This document shows positions 17,614 through 26,326 of a stretch of 64,000 nucleotides of DNA, piece after piece. The translations under genes were made by a program, and so were the position numbers. A model generated the notes under the pieces. That model was not told the DNA's origin. It worked only from the letters and a program-made list of their open reading frames with translations, and searched no databases. Position 1 is the stretch's first letter; each line of letters opens with the position of its first letter. This DNA comes from DFXE01 sp032054765 (GTDB lineage: Bacteria > Bacteroidota > Bacteroidia > Bacteroidales > Tannerellaceae), in assembly GCA_032054765.1 (NCBI GenBank), contig DAMBSC010000008.1, forward strand, positions 201,031 to 265,030, in the 5' to 3' direction.

Positions 17614-18900
17614 TTATTTTATTTTGTATGCCATTAATGCATTCCCGTGGCGGATGTAAAGGATACCGTTATTGATTACGGGATGTGCCCAGTGGGGGCC
17701 TTCGCCTTTGGTGATGCGGAATTCACTGATGACATCGAATTTTTCCGGAGTCGGATTAACAAGTCCGACTGCTCCACGGCGTTCGTCGTAGCAGTAGAGG
17801 CGGCCATCGGCGGCGATGATGGAGCCTTTGCTTTTGCCACCTCCCCATTCTTTTTCGTATTTGGTTTCTCCAGTGTTCCAGTCGACTGCTACCCAGTTGC
17901 CTGAGGTATTGTTAATCCAGTTTGAACCATAGATTGTGCCGTCTATTAATACGTAACTGCCGTGATGGGTGTCTAAGTCGTTGTTGCGCCAGGCGAGGCT
18001 GACCGCTGTTGCGTCGTCATTCAGTTTCAGCATGAGAGCGCCGATATCGTATCCGTTGGACACAAATAACTGTCCGTCTTTATAGATAGGGGAGTTGGGT
18101 GCTATCTTTTCCCATCCTCTTTCTGTTGCATTTTGCCCCCAGTCGTCGAATGTCCATTCGATGTTGCCGTTATCGGGATTGACGCCGAATATGGATTTAC
18201 CGCTCAAGCCTACGACATGTTTCTTCCCGTTATGTGTGATTAGCATAGGGGATGCATAATTGCTTATGTCGTTAAGCGAACGGCTTTTCCAGATGATTTC
18301 TCCGTTTTCGGCATTTAATGCTACGATGGCGGTCTGGTCGCCTCCAGGGCAGAAGATTATTTTGTTATCGAATACCAACGGGCATTCGGAGATTCCCCAG
18401 GTTCCGGTTTTGCGGCCCAATGTTGTGGCACCGTCAACTTTCCATACGATATCGCCTTTTGCGGTATTGAGGCAGACTACTTCGCCGTTTCCGCTGATGA
18501 CATAGGCTTTGTCGCCGACGATTGCCGGAGTGGTTCGTGTTTCCGGATAAGAGTCTTTCCAGGGTGTTCCATAAACCACTTCATAGATTTTCTTTCCGTC
18601 AAGGGTATAAGCGGAAAAGATTTCCTTGTCTTCGTCTTCGTTCATTCCGGTGATGTATAAGCGGTCGCCTACGATGACGGGGCTTGAATAGCCTTTGCCT
18701 GCATCAAGGGTTTCCCAGACTTGTTCGGGACCTCCGGCAGGCCAGGTTTTGAGTAAGCCGGTCTCGGGATAAATTCCGTTGCGATCGGGTCCGCGCCAAC
18801 CGTGTTGTGATTGTGCAATTGCTGTTGTAGCCAGCAATGAAGCAAATGCTATACATATACACACTAAATTCTTTTTTTGTAAAATCTTCATGTCATTCAT
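17614..18900 (-). CDS. Secreted PQQ-like beta-propeller protein
   Basis: The 428-residue protein has a signal peptide (hydrophobic LVCICIAFASLLATTAIAQ) and the same WRGPDRNGIYPETGLLK opening and HGNALMAYKIK ending as its downstream neighbours. Its core is close to the 413-residue paralogue, which points to recent tandem duplication. ATG 18891 is an alternative start three codons in. It starts 3 nt after the glycosyltransferase gene of the same operon. Location is periplasm or surface; function is unknown. Confidence 0.85.
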   Translation of the reverse strand: MNDMKILQKKNLVCICIAFASLLATTAIAQSQHGWRGPDRNGIYPETGLLKTWPAGGPEQVWETLDAGKGYSSPVIVGDRLYITGMNEDEDKEIFSAYTLDGKKIYEVVYGTPWKDSYPETRTTPAIVGDKAYVISGNGEVVCLNTAKGDIVWKVDGATTLGRKTGTWGISECPLVFDNKIIFCPGGDQTAIVALNAENGEIIWKSRSLNDISNYASPMLITHNGKKHVVGLSGKSIFGVNPDNGNIEWTFDDWGQNATERGWEKIAPNSPIYKDGQLFVSNGYDIGALMLKLNDDATAVSLAWRNNDLDTHHGSYVLIDGTIYGSNWINNTSGNWVAVDWNTGETKYEKEWGGGKSKGSIIAADGRLYCYDERRGAVGLVNPTPEKFDVISEFRITKGEGPHWAHPVINNGILYIRHGNALMAYKIK

Positions 18901-18903
18901 ATT

Positions 18904-20172
18904 TTATGATTTTATATATTGTTTATAAATTGATTCCAGTTTTTTGCTCATTACACTTTGATTGTACCGCTTAAGGGAGAGATTGTTTGCTTCATCAACC
19001 ATGCGGTTGTATCTTTCCTGATCTGTAAGAATAGTTTCAAGGGCATCTGCCAGTGTTTTACTGTCGTTGGGTTGATAGAGTATTCCGGCATTTCCTACGA
19101 TTTCAGGGAAAGATCCTGTTGCCGGTTCCACAGCCGGACGTCCGGCTGCAAATGCTTCACACAGGTAAAGTCCTACTCCTTCTTCAAAAGTGAGAGGTAC
19201 CGAAATAACTGTTATAGAGCGGAAAAAGTCAGCATGTTCTTCCAGATTGTAAGATCCTGAAATTTCTACATCCTTGGGATAACAAGAGAGGATTTTTCTT
19301 ATTTCTTTGAGAAAACGTTTGTCTTTTCCGGTATATCCTCCGCCTATTTTCAGCTTCAGGCGAGGTATTGTATTTCTTTTTTTCAGTTCAACGAATGCTT
19401 TGGCAAGTATGTCGAGGCCGTTTACGCGGTTCATACGGTAGAAGAAACCGATTACGGGTGATTCGGGGTAAGCGGTTGATGCGTATTTTTCTTTATCCAC
19501 TGCGGGATAAACAACGTCGATGTTTCTTATCCCGGGTATGCATTCCTTTGCTATATTCCGGTAGAATTCGCTGGTGGTGATAAAGTGACTGATATATTGG
19601 GTATTATCTGCTATTGCCTGCCAGGCTATTCCGGCATGGACTTTGTTAAGGCTGTCAATCCAGACTTCTTCATCCTGTACGGAACAGATAATGGGTATGT
19701 CAAGCTGTTGCTGCAGGGTTTTGGCAATTCCGGCAAGTAGTGTACTGGATAAATGGATAATATCCGGCATTTCTTCTTCCTTTATCCAGTTAATCATTGG
19801 TGTTATATGTTCTGCGAATACCGGGTCATCGCCTGTAATCATCGAAAGAGTCATGTCCTCCATACCTTCGGCCGAAGTCGTACCTGAAAGGGAGGATGCT
19901 AAATCAAGCATTTTGCCGGAGCCGGTGATGCGTTGTATCCATCGTGGCATCCGGGTTTTGCGGAAGAATTTTTGGGCCGCATAATAGGTCGGAGCCGGAA
20001 AGAACAAAGGAGTGTCTGCCTGAAATGAAGGCTGTTTCAAAGGGAGATAAAGCGGCATGATAACAACATCATGCCCGGCTTTACGTAAAGCCGTTGCCTG
20101 CAAATTATCGCGAAAGCAATTGCCGCAATAAAAGGAGTCGCCTGAGCCGGGTATGATGAAGAGGATTTTCAT
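18904..20172 (-). CDS. Family GT4-like glycosyltransferase
   Basis: The 422-residue protein has a GT-B fold. Its N-terminus reads MKILFIIPGSGDSFYCGNC and the N-terminal Rossmann domain resembles those of GT4 enzymes. The C-terminal nucleotide-sugar domain contains the EX7E-type motif (FEEGVGLYLCEAF) and the SFPEIVG segment. It has no signal peptide or membrane segment, so it acts in the cytoplasm or at the inner leaflet. It lies between an ABC exporter pair and the propeller genes. It may glycosylate a lipid or protein of this system (inference). Confidence 0.85.
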   Translation of the reverse strand: MKILFIIPGSGDSFYCGNCFRDNLQATALRKAGHDVVIMPLYLPLKQPSFQADTPLFFPAPTYYAAQKFFRKTRMPRWIQRITGSGKMLDLASSLSGTTSAEGMEDMTLSMITGDDPVFAEHITPMINWIKEEEMPDIIHLSSTLLAGIAKTLQQQLDIPIICSVQDEEVWIDSLNKVHAGIAWQAIADNTQYISHFITTSEFYRNIAKECIPGIRNIDVVYPAVDKEKYASTAYPESPVIGFFYRMNRVNGLDILAKAFVELKKRNTIPRLKLKIGGGYTGKDKRFLKEIRKILSCYPKDVEISGSYNLEEHADFFRSITVISVPLTFEEGVGLYLCEAFAAGRPAVEPATGSFPEIVGNAGILYQPNDSKTLADALETILTDQERYNRMVDEANNLSLKRYNQSVMSKKLESIYKQYIKS

Positions 20173-20185
20173 ATCTTATAAGTTT

Positions 20186-20267
20186 AATGTTCAAAGTTCA
20201 AAGTTTGATGTTTCGTGTTCTTGGTTCGGGGTTTGTTCTAAACTTTGAACTTTGAACTTTGAACATT
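20186..20267. repeat. TTTGAAC/GTTCAAA inverted repeat overlapping the permease 3' end
   Basis: A 21-nt arm at 20186-20206 built of GTTCAAA heptamers pairs with the TTTGAAC heptamers of 20240-20267. The repeat supplies the last codons of the ABC permease. Related GTTCAA/TTGAAC sequence occurs inside the same gene near 21600 and in the gap at 34874-34904. Confidence 0.75.
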
Positions 20268-23200
20268 GAACTTCTTTACTCACTTCCTTTCTCACAAAGA
20301 CAATCACCCCTCCTACAAAGAAAATGGTAAAGAGCAGTGCGAGTAGCCATATCCAAGTACTCGTATTCATAAAGCTGATGCTTACTCCTACAAGTGAGCT
20401 TATCACTCCGGTTGCAATGGCATAGAGGGGCACGAGCAGGTTTTCACGGACAAGGGTCTGTTGGATCTTCCTGTCGTTAAATCCTAACGTGCGATAGAGT
20501 TCTATTTCACGACGGCGCATGGAGAGGTTCTTCCGAACGACAATCATAAAACTCATAATCCCGAGAAGAAGTCCCAGGCCTCCAAGGGTAAGGAAAATGG
20601 TAAGGTATGTATCTGTTACGGTATTGAACTGGCGGAGGCGGTCGTTAGTGGTAGAAATCCTTATTCCGTATTCACTGAGTGCCCGGGAAAGGAGGTCTTT
20701 AACTTCTTCTTTCTCCGTTTCGTTTACTTTCAACAGGAATACTTCGCTGCCTGTTGTTTCCTGCCATATATCAGAAAAGATCCTACGGTCTATTAATATA
20801 TGTCCCTGGAAAATGGAGTTGGAGAGTGTTCCCGCCAGTTGTATGGCTATGCTTTGTCCCCGGTCGTTTTCGTAGCGGAGGGTATCGCCGAGGTTCATCA
20901 TCAGGCTCCACGTAAGGACGGTTGCGTCGATGAGGGCAGGATAGACGGTATCGGTGGGCGTTTGCATGCGTTCAAACACTTTTTCTCTTTCTTCGGACCA
21001 GATGTTTTGTTCGATTTGGAAATGGCTTGCCGACATTGCGCTCATATCTACGCCCAATACTGTCGGAGTGGTCACTTTATTCAGGTTCAGACAACTTGCA
21101 TCGTCGGCTCCGTAGCGGAGACATTGCAGAATTTGGGCATCGGGTGGTAAGTCTATGAGCGAAAGCTTTTCTTTTCCGGCTTGTGTTGTCATATTGTGAT
21201 ACACAGGAACAGTAGTTTCGCACCAGAGTGTGTATCCGCCCGTTCCGGTACGTATCTGTGAGCTGTCGGCAAACCCTTTGCGGTTGAGTCCGACAGAGAA
21301 GACAATGAATACGCCGGTAGTGAGGGCAAAAAAGGATAATATCGCCTGTTTCCGACTAGAAAAGAGGGCGTTCCAGATAATTTTATTTGTAGTAAAGTTT
21401 CCTGCGAAGGGTGAACCGTTCCTGCGAATCAGATAATCGCCCCATAAGGCAGCTGTTCCTATCAGTATTATTCCTGCGATGACAAAAAGTATGACGGATT
21501 GCAGGTAGAATAGATTTATCCCGATGATTGTTATTGACAGGATACCGGCCAGAATGGGAAATAATAGATTACCGGTACGTATTCCCTTCTGAACCTTAAA
21601 ATTTGAACTTTTAATTTTCAATGCTTTTATAATCGCGCGGCGTAAAAACAGCAAAGAAAGGCCTATGCCGATTATAAGTCCTATAAGTAGGGTGATGATA
21701 TTGGGATAGACCGCAAAGCCGTCTGTATGTGTGGCCCCTTTCCACACATTCCCGAGCAGCCACATAATAAGCATGGTATAGAGTAGTCCGACAATGACTC
21801 CCACTACGGATGAGAGCAGGACAACCGGGGCAGATTCACGCCAAAGGATTTGGATAATCCTTTTCCGGGTATAGCCGAGGGATTGTAAGAGGCTTATTTC
21901 GTGGCGGCGCTGCCAGAGCATTTCCGAAATGGGGACAAGCATAAGTAGCATTGCCGCTACGATAATGAAGAATCCCAGGGCGAGGAAAAGGCTTGCAAAG
22001 TCTACGCCGTTCTTTGCGGCATAGAGACCCGACTCACGTGGATGTATTACCTGTATACCGAACATTTCCGCCCGTAATGATGATAAGTCAGGGTTGGGGT
22101 TGTTTATCCTGAGGGCAGTTGCATTTCCGTAGGCGTTGCTCCAGTCCGGTGCTACGGCATCATAAGCAACAATCGCTTTTGGTGTGCTGCGGTAGAGTTC
22201 CCAGTATTTTTCGTCTTCATCTGTTATCAGATCCATATTGATTGGCAGGTCACTGTCCCAGTCGGTACATCGTTCCACATCGGAAAGCCCGGGGAAGTCG
22301 GCACTCAGCGTTTTGTCTTCCAGCAGGGTGGAGAGGGGTACAACCTTTTTTACTTTTACTTTTATTTTTTCGGTAACGAGGGTTTTCAGGTCATCGGAGG
22401 TGAAATAGTTAACTTCGATTGTGTCTCCCGGTTTGGCTTGTAATCGTTTGGCGGTATAGTCCGAAAGGATGATTTCTTCTTTTTGTAAAGTTTCGTCCTG
22501 AAAACGGTCTATCGCAGTTATAAAGGAGTAAGGAATAGACTCACCGTTCAGCTCCATAGAGTTGGCAAGATAGGAGAAGAGGCGATTGGTTTCCGGGTTG
22601 TTATGCCGGATGGTTTCTGTTACCTCTTCCTGCAGAAAAACACGGTCGGAGAGGATTTCGGTAAAGCCTTGCTTTGGGTTTACCGACAGACCGGATGTTT
22701 TGTAGTCCCATATCTGATTGAGTTCGTCGGAGGTAATCTTTTTGTCTGCCAGTATGAGGTTGATTTTACCGGCTGTTTCCATTGTTTCGGTCAGCTCGTC
22801 ATGGTTTACGAAGATATTGAAAGGGATAATCTGTTCGTTTTTCATGCTGAGGTTTCCTCCTTCTGCGGCATTCATGATTCCACTGAATGAGAGACGGAGA
22901 CTGGTGGTGTAGTTTTCGGTGACAAAGAGTGAACCGGATGGGATAAGGCCGGAGGCGGGCAGACGCAGTACGATATCTGTAGGATTGTCCGTTCCGAGCT
23001 CTTTTGCCAGTGCCTGATTGATTTTAGCGGTTCCTTTGATGGATATATCTTTTGTTCCCCAAACGAAGACGGGAATCAGTTTGCCGTTTTGAGACAGGAA
23101 TCCGTTGGTCAGGAGATAGCCTTTTGACGTGTTACCCAATAAGGGTGCCTGTAGTATTTCTTCATTTATAAATGAGTTGCGGGAGAAGATAATGGTTTCG

Positions 23201-23370
23201 GTATCACCCAGGCGTTCTGCTACGCGGTTGACGAGTGTGGTGCGCACCGAATCGCCGACCACGAGGCTTCCGACTATAACGGCTACGGTGATAAGTACCG
23301 CCGTTGCCACCAGCCGGTAGTAGCGGGTGAAATAGGTAATATTTGTTTGTATGAGTTTTTTAAGGGTCAT
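20191..23370 (-). CDS. FtsX/MacB-like ABC transporter permease with two permease units
   Basis: The 1059-residue protein has an N-terminal membrane segment (about 20-38), a long periplasmic region to about 400, three membrane helices forming one FtsX domain (about 420-570), further helices around 600-650, a second periplasmic region, and a second FtsX domain at about 920-1030. This duplicated layout is that of MacB/LolC-type mechanotransmission transporters, which move lipids, lipoproteins or small molecules. The last residues (CSKFKVQSLE... to the end) and an internal SSNFKVQ come from a repeat, not from the fold. The start overlaps the ATPase gene by 4 nt. Confidence 0.88.
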   Translation of the reverse strand: MTLKKLIQTNITYFTRYYRLVATAVLITVAVIVGSLVVGDSVRTTLVNRVAERLGDTETIIFSRNSFINEEILQAPLLGNTSKGYLLTNGFLSQNGKLIPVFVWGTKDISIKGTAKINQALAKELGTDNPTDIVLRLPASGLIPSGSLFVTENYTTSLRLSFSGIMNAAEGGNLSMKNEQIIPFNIFVNHDELTETMETAGKINLILADKKITSDELNQIWDYKTSGLSVNPKQGFTEILSDRVFLQEEVTETIRHNNPETNRLFSYLANSMELNGESIPYSFITAIDRFQDETLQKEEIILSDYTAKRLQAKPGDTIEVNYFTSDDLKTLVTEKIKVKVKKVVPLSTLLEDKTLSADFPGLSDVERCTDWDSDLPINMDLITDEDEKYWELYRSTPKAIVAYDAVAPDWSNAYGNATALRINNPNPDLSSLRAEMFGIQVIHPRESGLYAAKNGVDFASLFLALGFFIIVAAMLLMLVPISEMLWQRRHEISLLQSLGYTRKRIIQILWRESAPVVLLSSVVGVIVGLLYTMLIMWLLGNVWKGATHTDGFAVYPNIITLLIGLIIGIGLSLLFLRRAIIKALKIKSSNFKVQKGIRTGNLLFPILAGILSITIIGINLFYLQSVILFVIAGIILIGTAALWGDYLIRRNGSPFAGNFTTNKIIWNALFSSRKQAILSFFALTTGVFIVFSVGLNRKGFADSSQIRTGTGGYTLWCETTVPVYHNMTTQAGKEKLSLIDLPPDAQILQCLRYGADDASCLNLNKVTTPTVLGVDMSAMSASHFQIEQNIWSEEREKVFERMQTPTDTVYPALIDATVLTWSLMMNLGDTLRYENDRGQSIAIQLAGTLSNSIFQGHILIDRRIFSDIWQETTGSEVFLLKVNETEKEEVKDLLSRALSEYGIRISTTNDRLRQFNTVTDTYLTIFLTLGGLGLLLGIMSFMIVVRKNLSMRRREIELYRTLGFNDRKIQQTLVRENLLVPLYAIATGVISSLVGVSISFMNTSTWIWLLALLFTIFFVGGVIVFVRKEVSKEVQCSKFKVQSLEQTPNQEHETSNFEL

Positions 23371-24038
23371 TGCAATATTCCTTCTTTCAGGTTAAGTATG
23401 CGGTGTGCCGTTGCCGATGTTTCATCGGAATGGGTAACCATGATGATGGTGGTTTGCAGGCTTTTGTTGATTTCGGACAGGAGTGCAGCAATATTCCGTG
23501 CATTTTCCGTGTCGAGTTGGCCTGTTGGTTCGTCTGCAAGAAGCAGAAGGGGTTTCATTATCAGAGCACGGCAAACGGCTACGCGGCTCGCTTCACCGCC
23601 CGACAGGGTTTGTGGGTATTGGTTTGCCATGCCGGAGATATGGGTGAGCTGCATGAGTTCGCGGGCATAATCAGTTTCTTCCTGTGTAGCTTCGGGCTTG
23701 CCTGCCAGGGTAGGCAACAGTATGTTTTCCAAAGCGGTCAATTGTGGCATCAGGCGGTGGTCCTGAAAAACAAAGCCTATTTGTTTATTCCGTATCGTGG
23801 AATGGTCTAGTCCGGGGGATGCCATTTCCACTCCATTCAGAAGATAACTTCCCGAATCGGGCGGCAGCAATGTGCCCAGAATAGATAAAAGAGTCGTTTT
23901 GCCGGAACCTGAACGGCCTTTGATTGCTACAAATTCACCTATTTCTATTTCCATATTCACTCCGCGGAGCACATGGTTTAGCTGGTTTTCACCGTCACGG
24001 TAGCTTTTTTGTATGTCTTTTAAATTAACCAAAGTCAT
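23367..24038 (-). CDS. LolD/MacB-type ABC transporter ATPase
   Basis: The 223-residue protein has a Walker A motif GRSGSGKTT at about 39-47, a Q loop (FVFQDHRL), the ABC signature LSGGEASRVA at about 144-153, Walker B LLLLADEPTG and an H loop with VTHSD. The short length and sequence fit the LolD/MacB ATPases that pair with FtsX-type permeases. The partner permease follows with a 4-nt overlap. Confidence 0.93.
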   Translation of the reverse strand: MTLVNLKDIQKSYRDGENQLNHVLRGVNMEIEIGEFVAIKGRSGSGKTTLLSILGTLLPPDSGSYLLNGVEMASPGLDHSTIRNKQIGFVFQDHRLMPQLTALENILLPTLAGKPEATQEETDYARELMQLTHISGMANQYPQTLSGGEASRVAVCRALIMKPLLLLADEPTGQLDTENARNIAALLSEINKSLQTTIIMVTHSDETSATAHRILNLKEGILQ

Positions 24039-24132
24039 ATAGGAGTATTTTTATAGTATACATAGTTTTTAGAAAAAGTATTAATACTTTCTGAAAAAAG
24101 TATGCATCCTTTTTTTAAAACTATACTAAGTG

Positions 24133-25281
24133 TTAAACACTATTTTTCCCAAAGCATAGCAATGTTCCTTTTGAGGTTAGTATCATAAAATGGTCTTTTA
24201 TAATGGCAGGGGAACCTACTATTTGTTCGCCCGTGTCATATTCCCATAGGAGTTTGCCGTTTTCTGCATCGAGGATGGATATGATACCTGTTTTGGTACA
24301 TACGATTATTTTGTTGTCGCATACTACGGGAGAGCTTTCCCCGGTGTTTCCCTTCAGCATATATTTCCAGTTCAGTTTGCCGTTTATGCGGCTAATGGCG
24401 TGGAGGTTCCTGTCGCCGGAAAAAAAGTAGAAGGCGTCTTCTGAAATGGCAGGGACGGAAACAAAGGAGCCGTTTTCGCTGTCTTCGGAGACTATCTTTT
24501 TGTGGCGGACTATTTTGCCGTTTTCAAGCATCAGTTTATAGATGTTTCCCGAATAGTCGCCGATGTAACAGTAATCGCCCATAATAGCGGGAGAGGCAGG
24601 TACATAGGCTTCGAGTTGTATGGAATCTGTCGGGGTACCTGTTTTGCAGTCGATAATTCGAACCCATGCGTCGCATCCGCCGAAGATAACATGTCCTTTC
24701 CACAGGGCTGCTGCGCCGTTAAGGTAATAGCCCGATTCGAATTTATTTAGTTCTTCTCCGTTTTTGGCGTCGACACAATAAAGGTAATTATCGTAACTGC
24801 CAAATACTATGGCTTTTGGGTCGCCGTATTTTAGCAGGTTGGGAGCCGCAGATATTTGTCCCATTGTTTCGTAGTTCCAGAGGGTATCTTTGCGAGCGAG
24901 TGATATTGCGGTCATAAATCCGTCGATACGTCCCACATAGAGTACTGAATCGTAAATGGTGGGGGTAGCTTCTACGGCTGTTTGGAGGTCGTATTCAAAA
25001 GCTAATTTACCGTTTATATCCACGCCTTTCACACGACCTCGTTTATCACACCAATAGGTGGTTCCATTATCAATGATGGGAGACGAGACGGTACGTGCTT
25101 CTCCTTTATACGTCCATTTCAATTCCGGATTTTCCGGAAGAGGTGTATCGGTACATCCACTCAGGCCAAGGTCGCCACGGAATAGTTTCCAGTCCATCGT
25201 TCCGGTGTTCACCGGAGGGTCAGAGCTGCTATGGCAGGTAGTTAAAAAGCAGATGACTATTATTAATGAGAGATATTTCAT
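24133..25281 (-). CDS. PQQ-like beta-propeller lipoprotein
   Basis: I place the start at the ATG 25281, because from there the protein opens with a lipoprotein signal (MKYLSLIIVICFLTTC, lipobox LTTC). A longer frame to 25320 would bury it. The mature part of about 370 residues is a PQQ_2/BamB-like propeller with repeated WxYE/LWxY blade ends (LLWEYDTGEQ, LNWKYMLKG). It lacks the HGxxLMAYK ending of the other subfamily. The gap of 94 bp to the ABC ATPase holds an inverted repeat (atagtttt...aaaactat). Confidence 0.85.
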   Translation of the reverse strand: MKYLSLIIVICFLTTCHSSSDPPVNTGTMDWKLFRGDLGLSGCTDTPLPENPELKWTYKGEARTVSSPIIDNGTTYWCDKRGRVKGVDINGKLAFEYDLQTAVEATPTIYDSVLYVGRIDGFMTAISLARKDTLWNYETMGQISAAPNLLKYGDPKAIVFGSYDNYLYCVDAKNGEELNKFESGYYLNGAAALWKGHVIFGGCDAWVRIIDCKTGTPTDSIQLEAYVPASPAIMGDYCYIGDYSGNIYKLMLENGKIVRHKKIVSEDSENGSFVSVPAISEDAFYFFSGDRNLHAISRINGKLNWKYMLKGNTGESSPVVCDNKIIVCTKTGIISILDAENGKLLWEYDTGEQIVGSPAIIKDHFMILTSKGTLLCFGKNSV

Positions 25282-25332
25282 ATTATATATTTTATTTGTT
25301 GAATATTTATCAGTTGCCATCTGCTTCTGATT

Positions 25333-26313
25333 TCATTGTTCTATATCTTTAATCATATAGATCGCTCCGGTGGGGCATAGCCCTGCCAGCGTTTCATTGA
25401 TGTTTTTTTTATTTTCTTCCGGAAGGACTACTTGCATGCCGAATCCGCGGTCTTTAAAGGTAAATCCGTTGTTGCTGTTGTAGACACAAAGTCCGCAGCG
25501 GATACATTTGGCCTGTTCGAACCATAGGTTTCCGTAGATATGTTGCCTGTCCATAACCGGAAGGGTGGATGATGTGTCGTAACGCGGACGTTTGATTCCC
25601 TGTGCTGTTGCAAAAAGGCGCAGCTTACAACCGGTACGTCCGGCACAAGCGCAATGGAGGCAACGGGAAGGAGTAGTGACTGTTTGTTTTAACCGTTCCT
25701 TTTCTTTACCTGTGAATCTGCCGAGACGGGAATGGTATATGTTCTTGTCGTTCTTACAGCTTTGCCTATCTTCTTTTGAAGGGAAATATTCAAACCGGGC
25801 AACAACTTCTTTGATTATCTCACGTATGGAAACGGACTTATCGATTGAACCTCGGCGGCAGGCTTTTTCACAGGGCGCTTTACAGTTGTCGCATGCTATT
25901 TCAGGCAGATTGAAGGCGTTAGCTATGGTCTGACAGGCTTGCGCGTGATTACCGGTATCATAGTAGCCCAGCATCTTTTCAACATCCAGTCCTTTTGGGC
26001 ACACCATGGAACAGGGTGCTTCGCAGTCGGCCTTATGGTCGCTTAACAATAGTTCGAGTGACAGGGAACGTATCAGTATCACTTCTTCACTTTCCGTGTC
26101 GATCTGCATGCCGTCTGTGGGAAAGGTGGTGCAGGAAGGGATTACCTGTCCGTTTGTATTGTTCCGGACGGCACATACCATACAGGATGATTTATGCCGT
26201 GACCCTTTGGCATAACACAAAGAGGGAATGGTATATCCCGTGCGTTTTGCAGCCTCAAGGATGGTTTCACCTTCCAGGATTTCAACCGGTGTATTATTTA
26301 TTGTTATCTGCAT
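25333..26313 (-). CDS. NuoG-N-terminus-like 2Fe-2S/4Fe-4S electron-transfer protein
   Basis: The 326-residue protein has an N-terminal 2Fe-2S ferredoxin domain (C33, C44, C47 and C61) followed by a Cys-rich stretch DHKADCEAPCSMVCP that resembles the His-Cys3 cluster of NuoG/HndD. Next come a GltD-like double-cluster segment (CDNCKAPCEKACRRG) and a C-terminal ferredoxin part (CIRCGLC ... LCPTGAI). No molybdopterin or H-cluster catalytic domain follows, so it is an electron-wire subunit, probably the partner of the flavoprotein gene 13 nt upstream. Confidence 0.85.
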   Translation of the reverse strand: MQITINNTPVEILEGETILEAAKRTGYTIPSLCYAKGSRHKSSCMVCAVRNNTNGQVIPSCTTFPTDGMQIDTESEEVILIRSLSLELLLSDHKADCEAPCSMVCPKGLDVEKMLGYYDTGNHAQACQTIANAFNLPEIACDNCKAPCEKACRRGSIDKSVSIREIIKEVVARFEYFPSKEDRQSCKNDKNIYHSRLGRFTGKEKERLKQTVTTPSRCLHCACAGRTGCKLRLFATAQGIKRPRYDTSSTLPVMDRQHIYGNLWFEQAKCIRCGLCVYNSNNGFTFKDRGFGMQVVLPEENKKNINETLAGLCPTGAIYMIKDIEQ

Positions 26314-26326
26314 ATACTTTTTCTGT

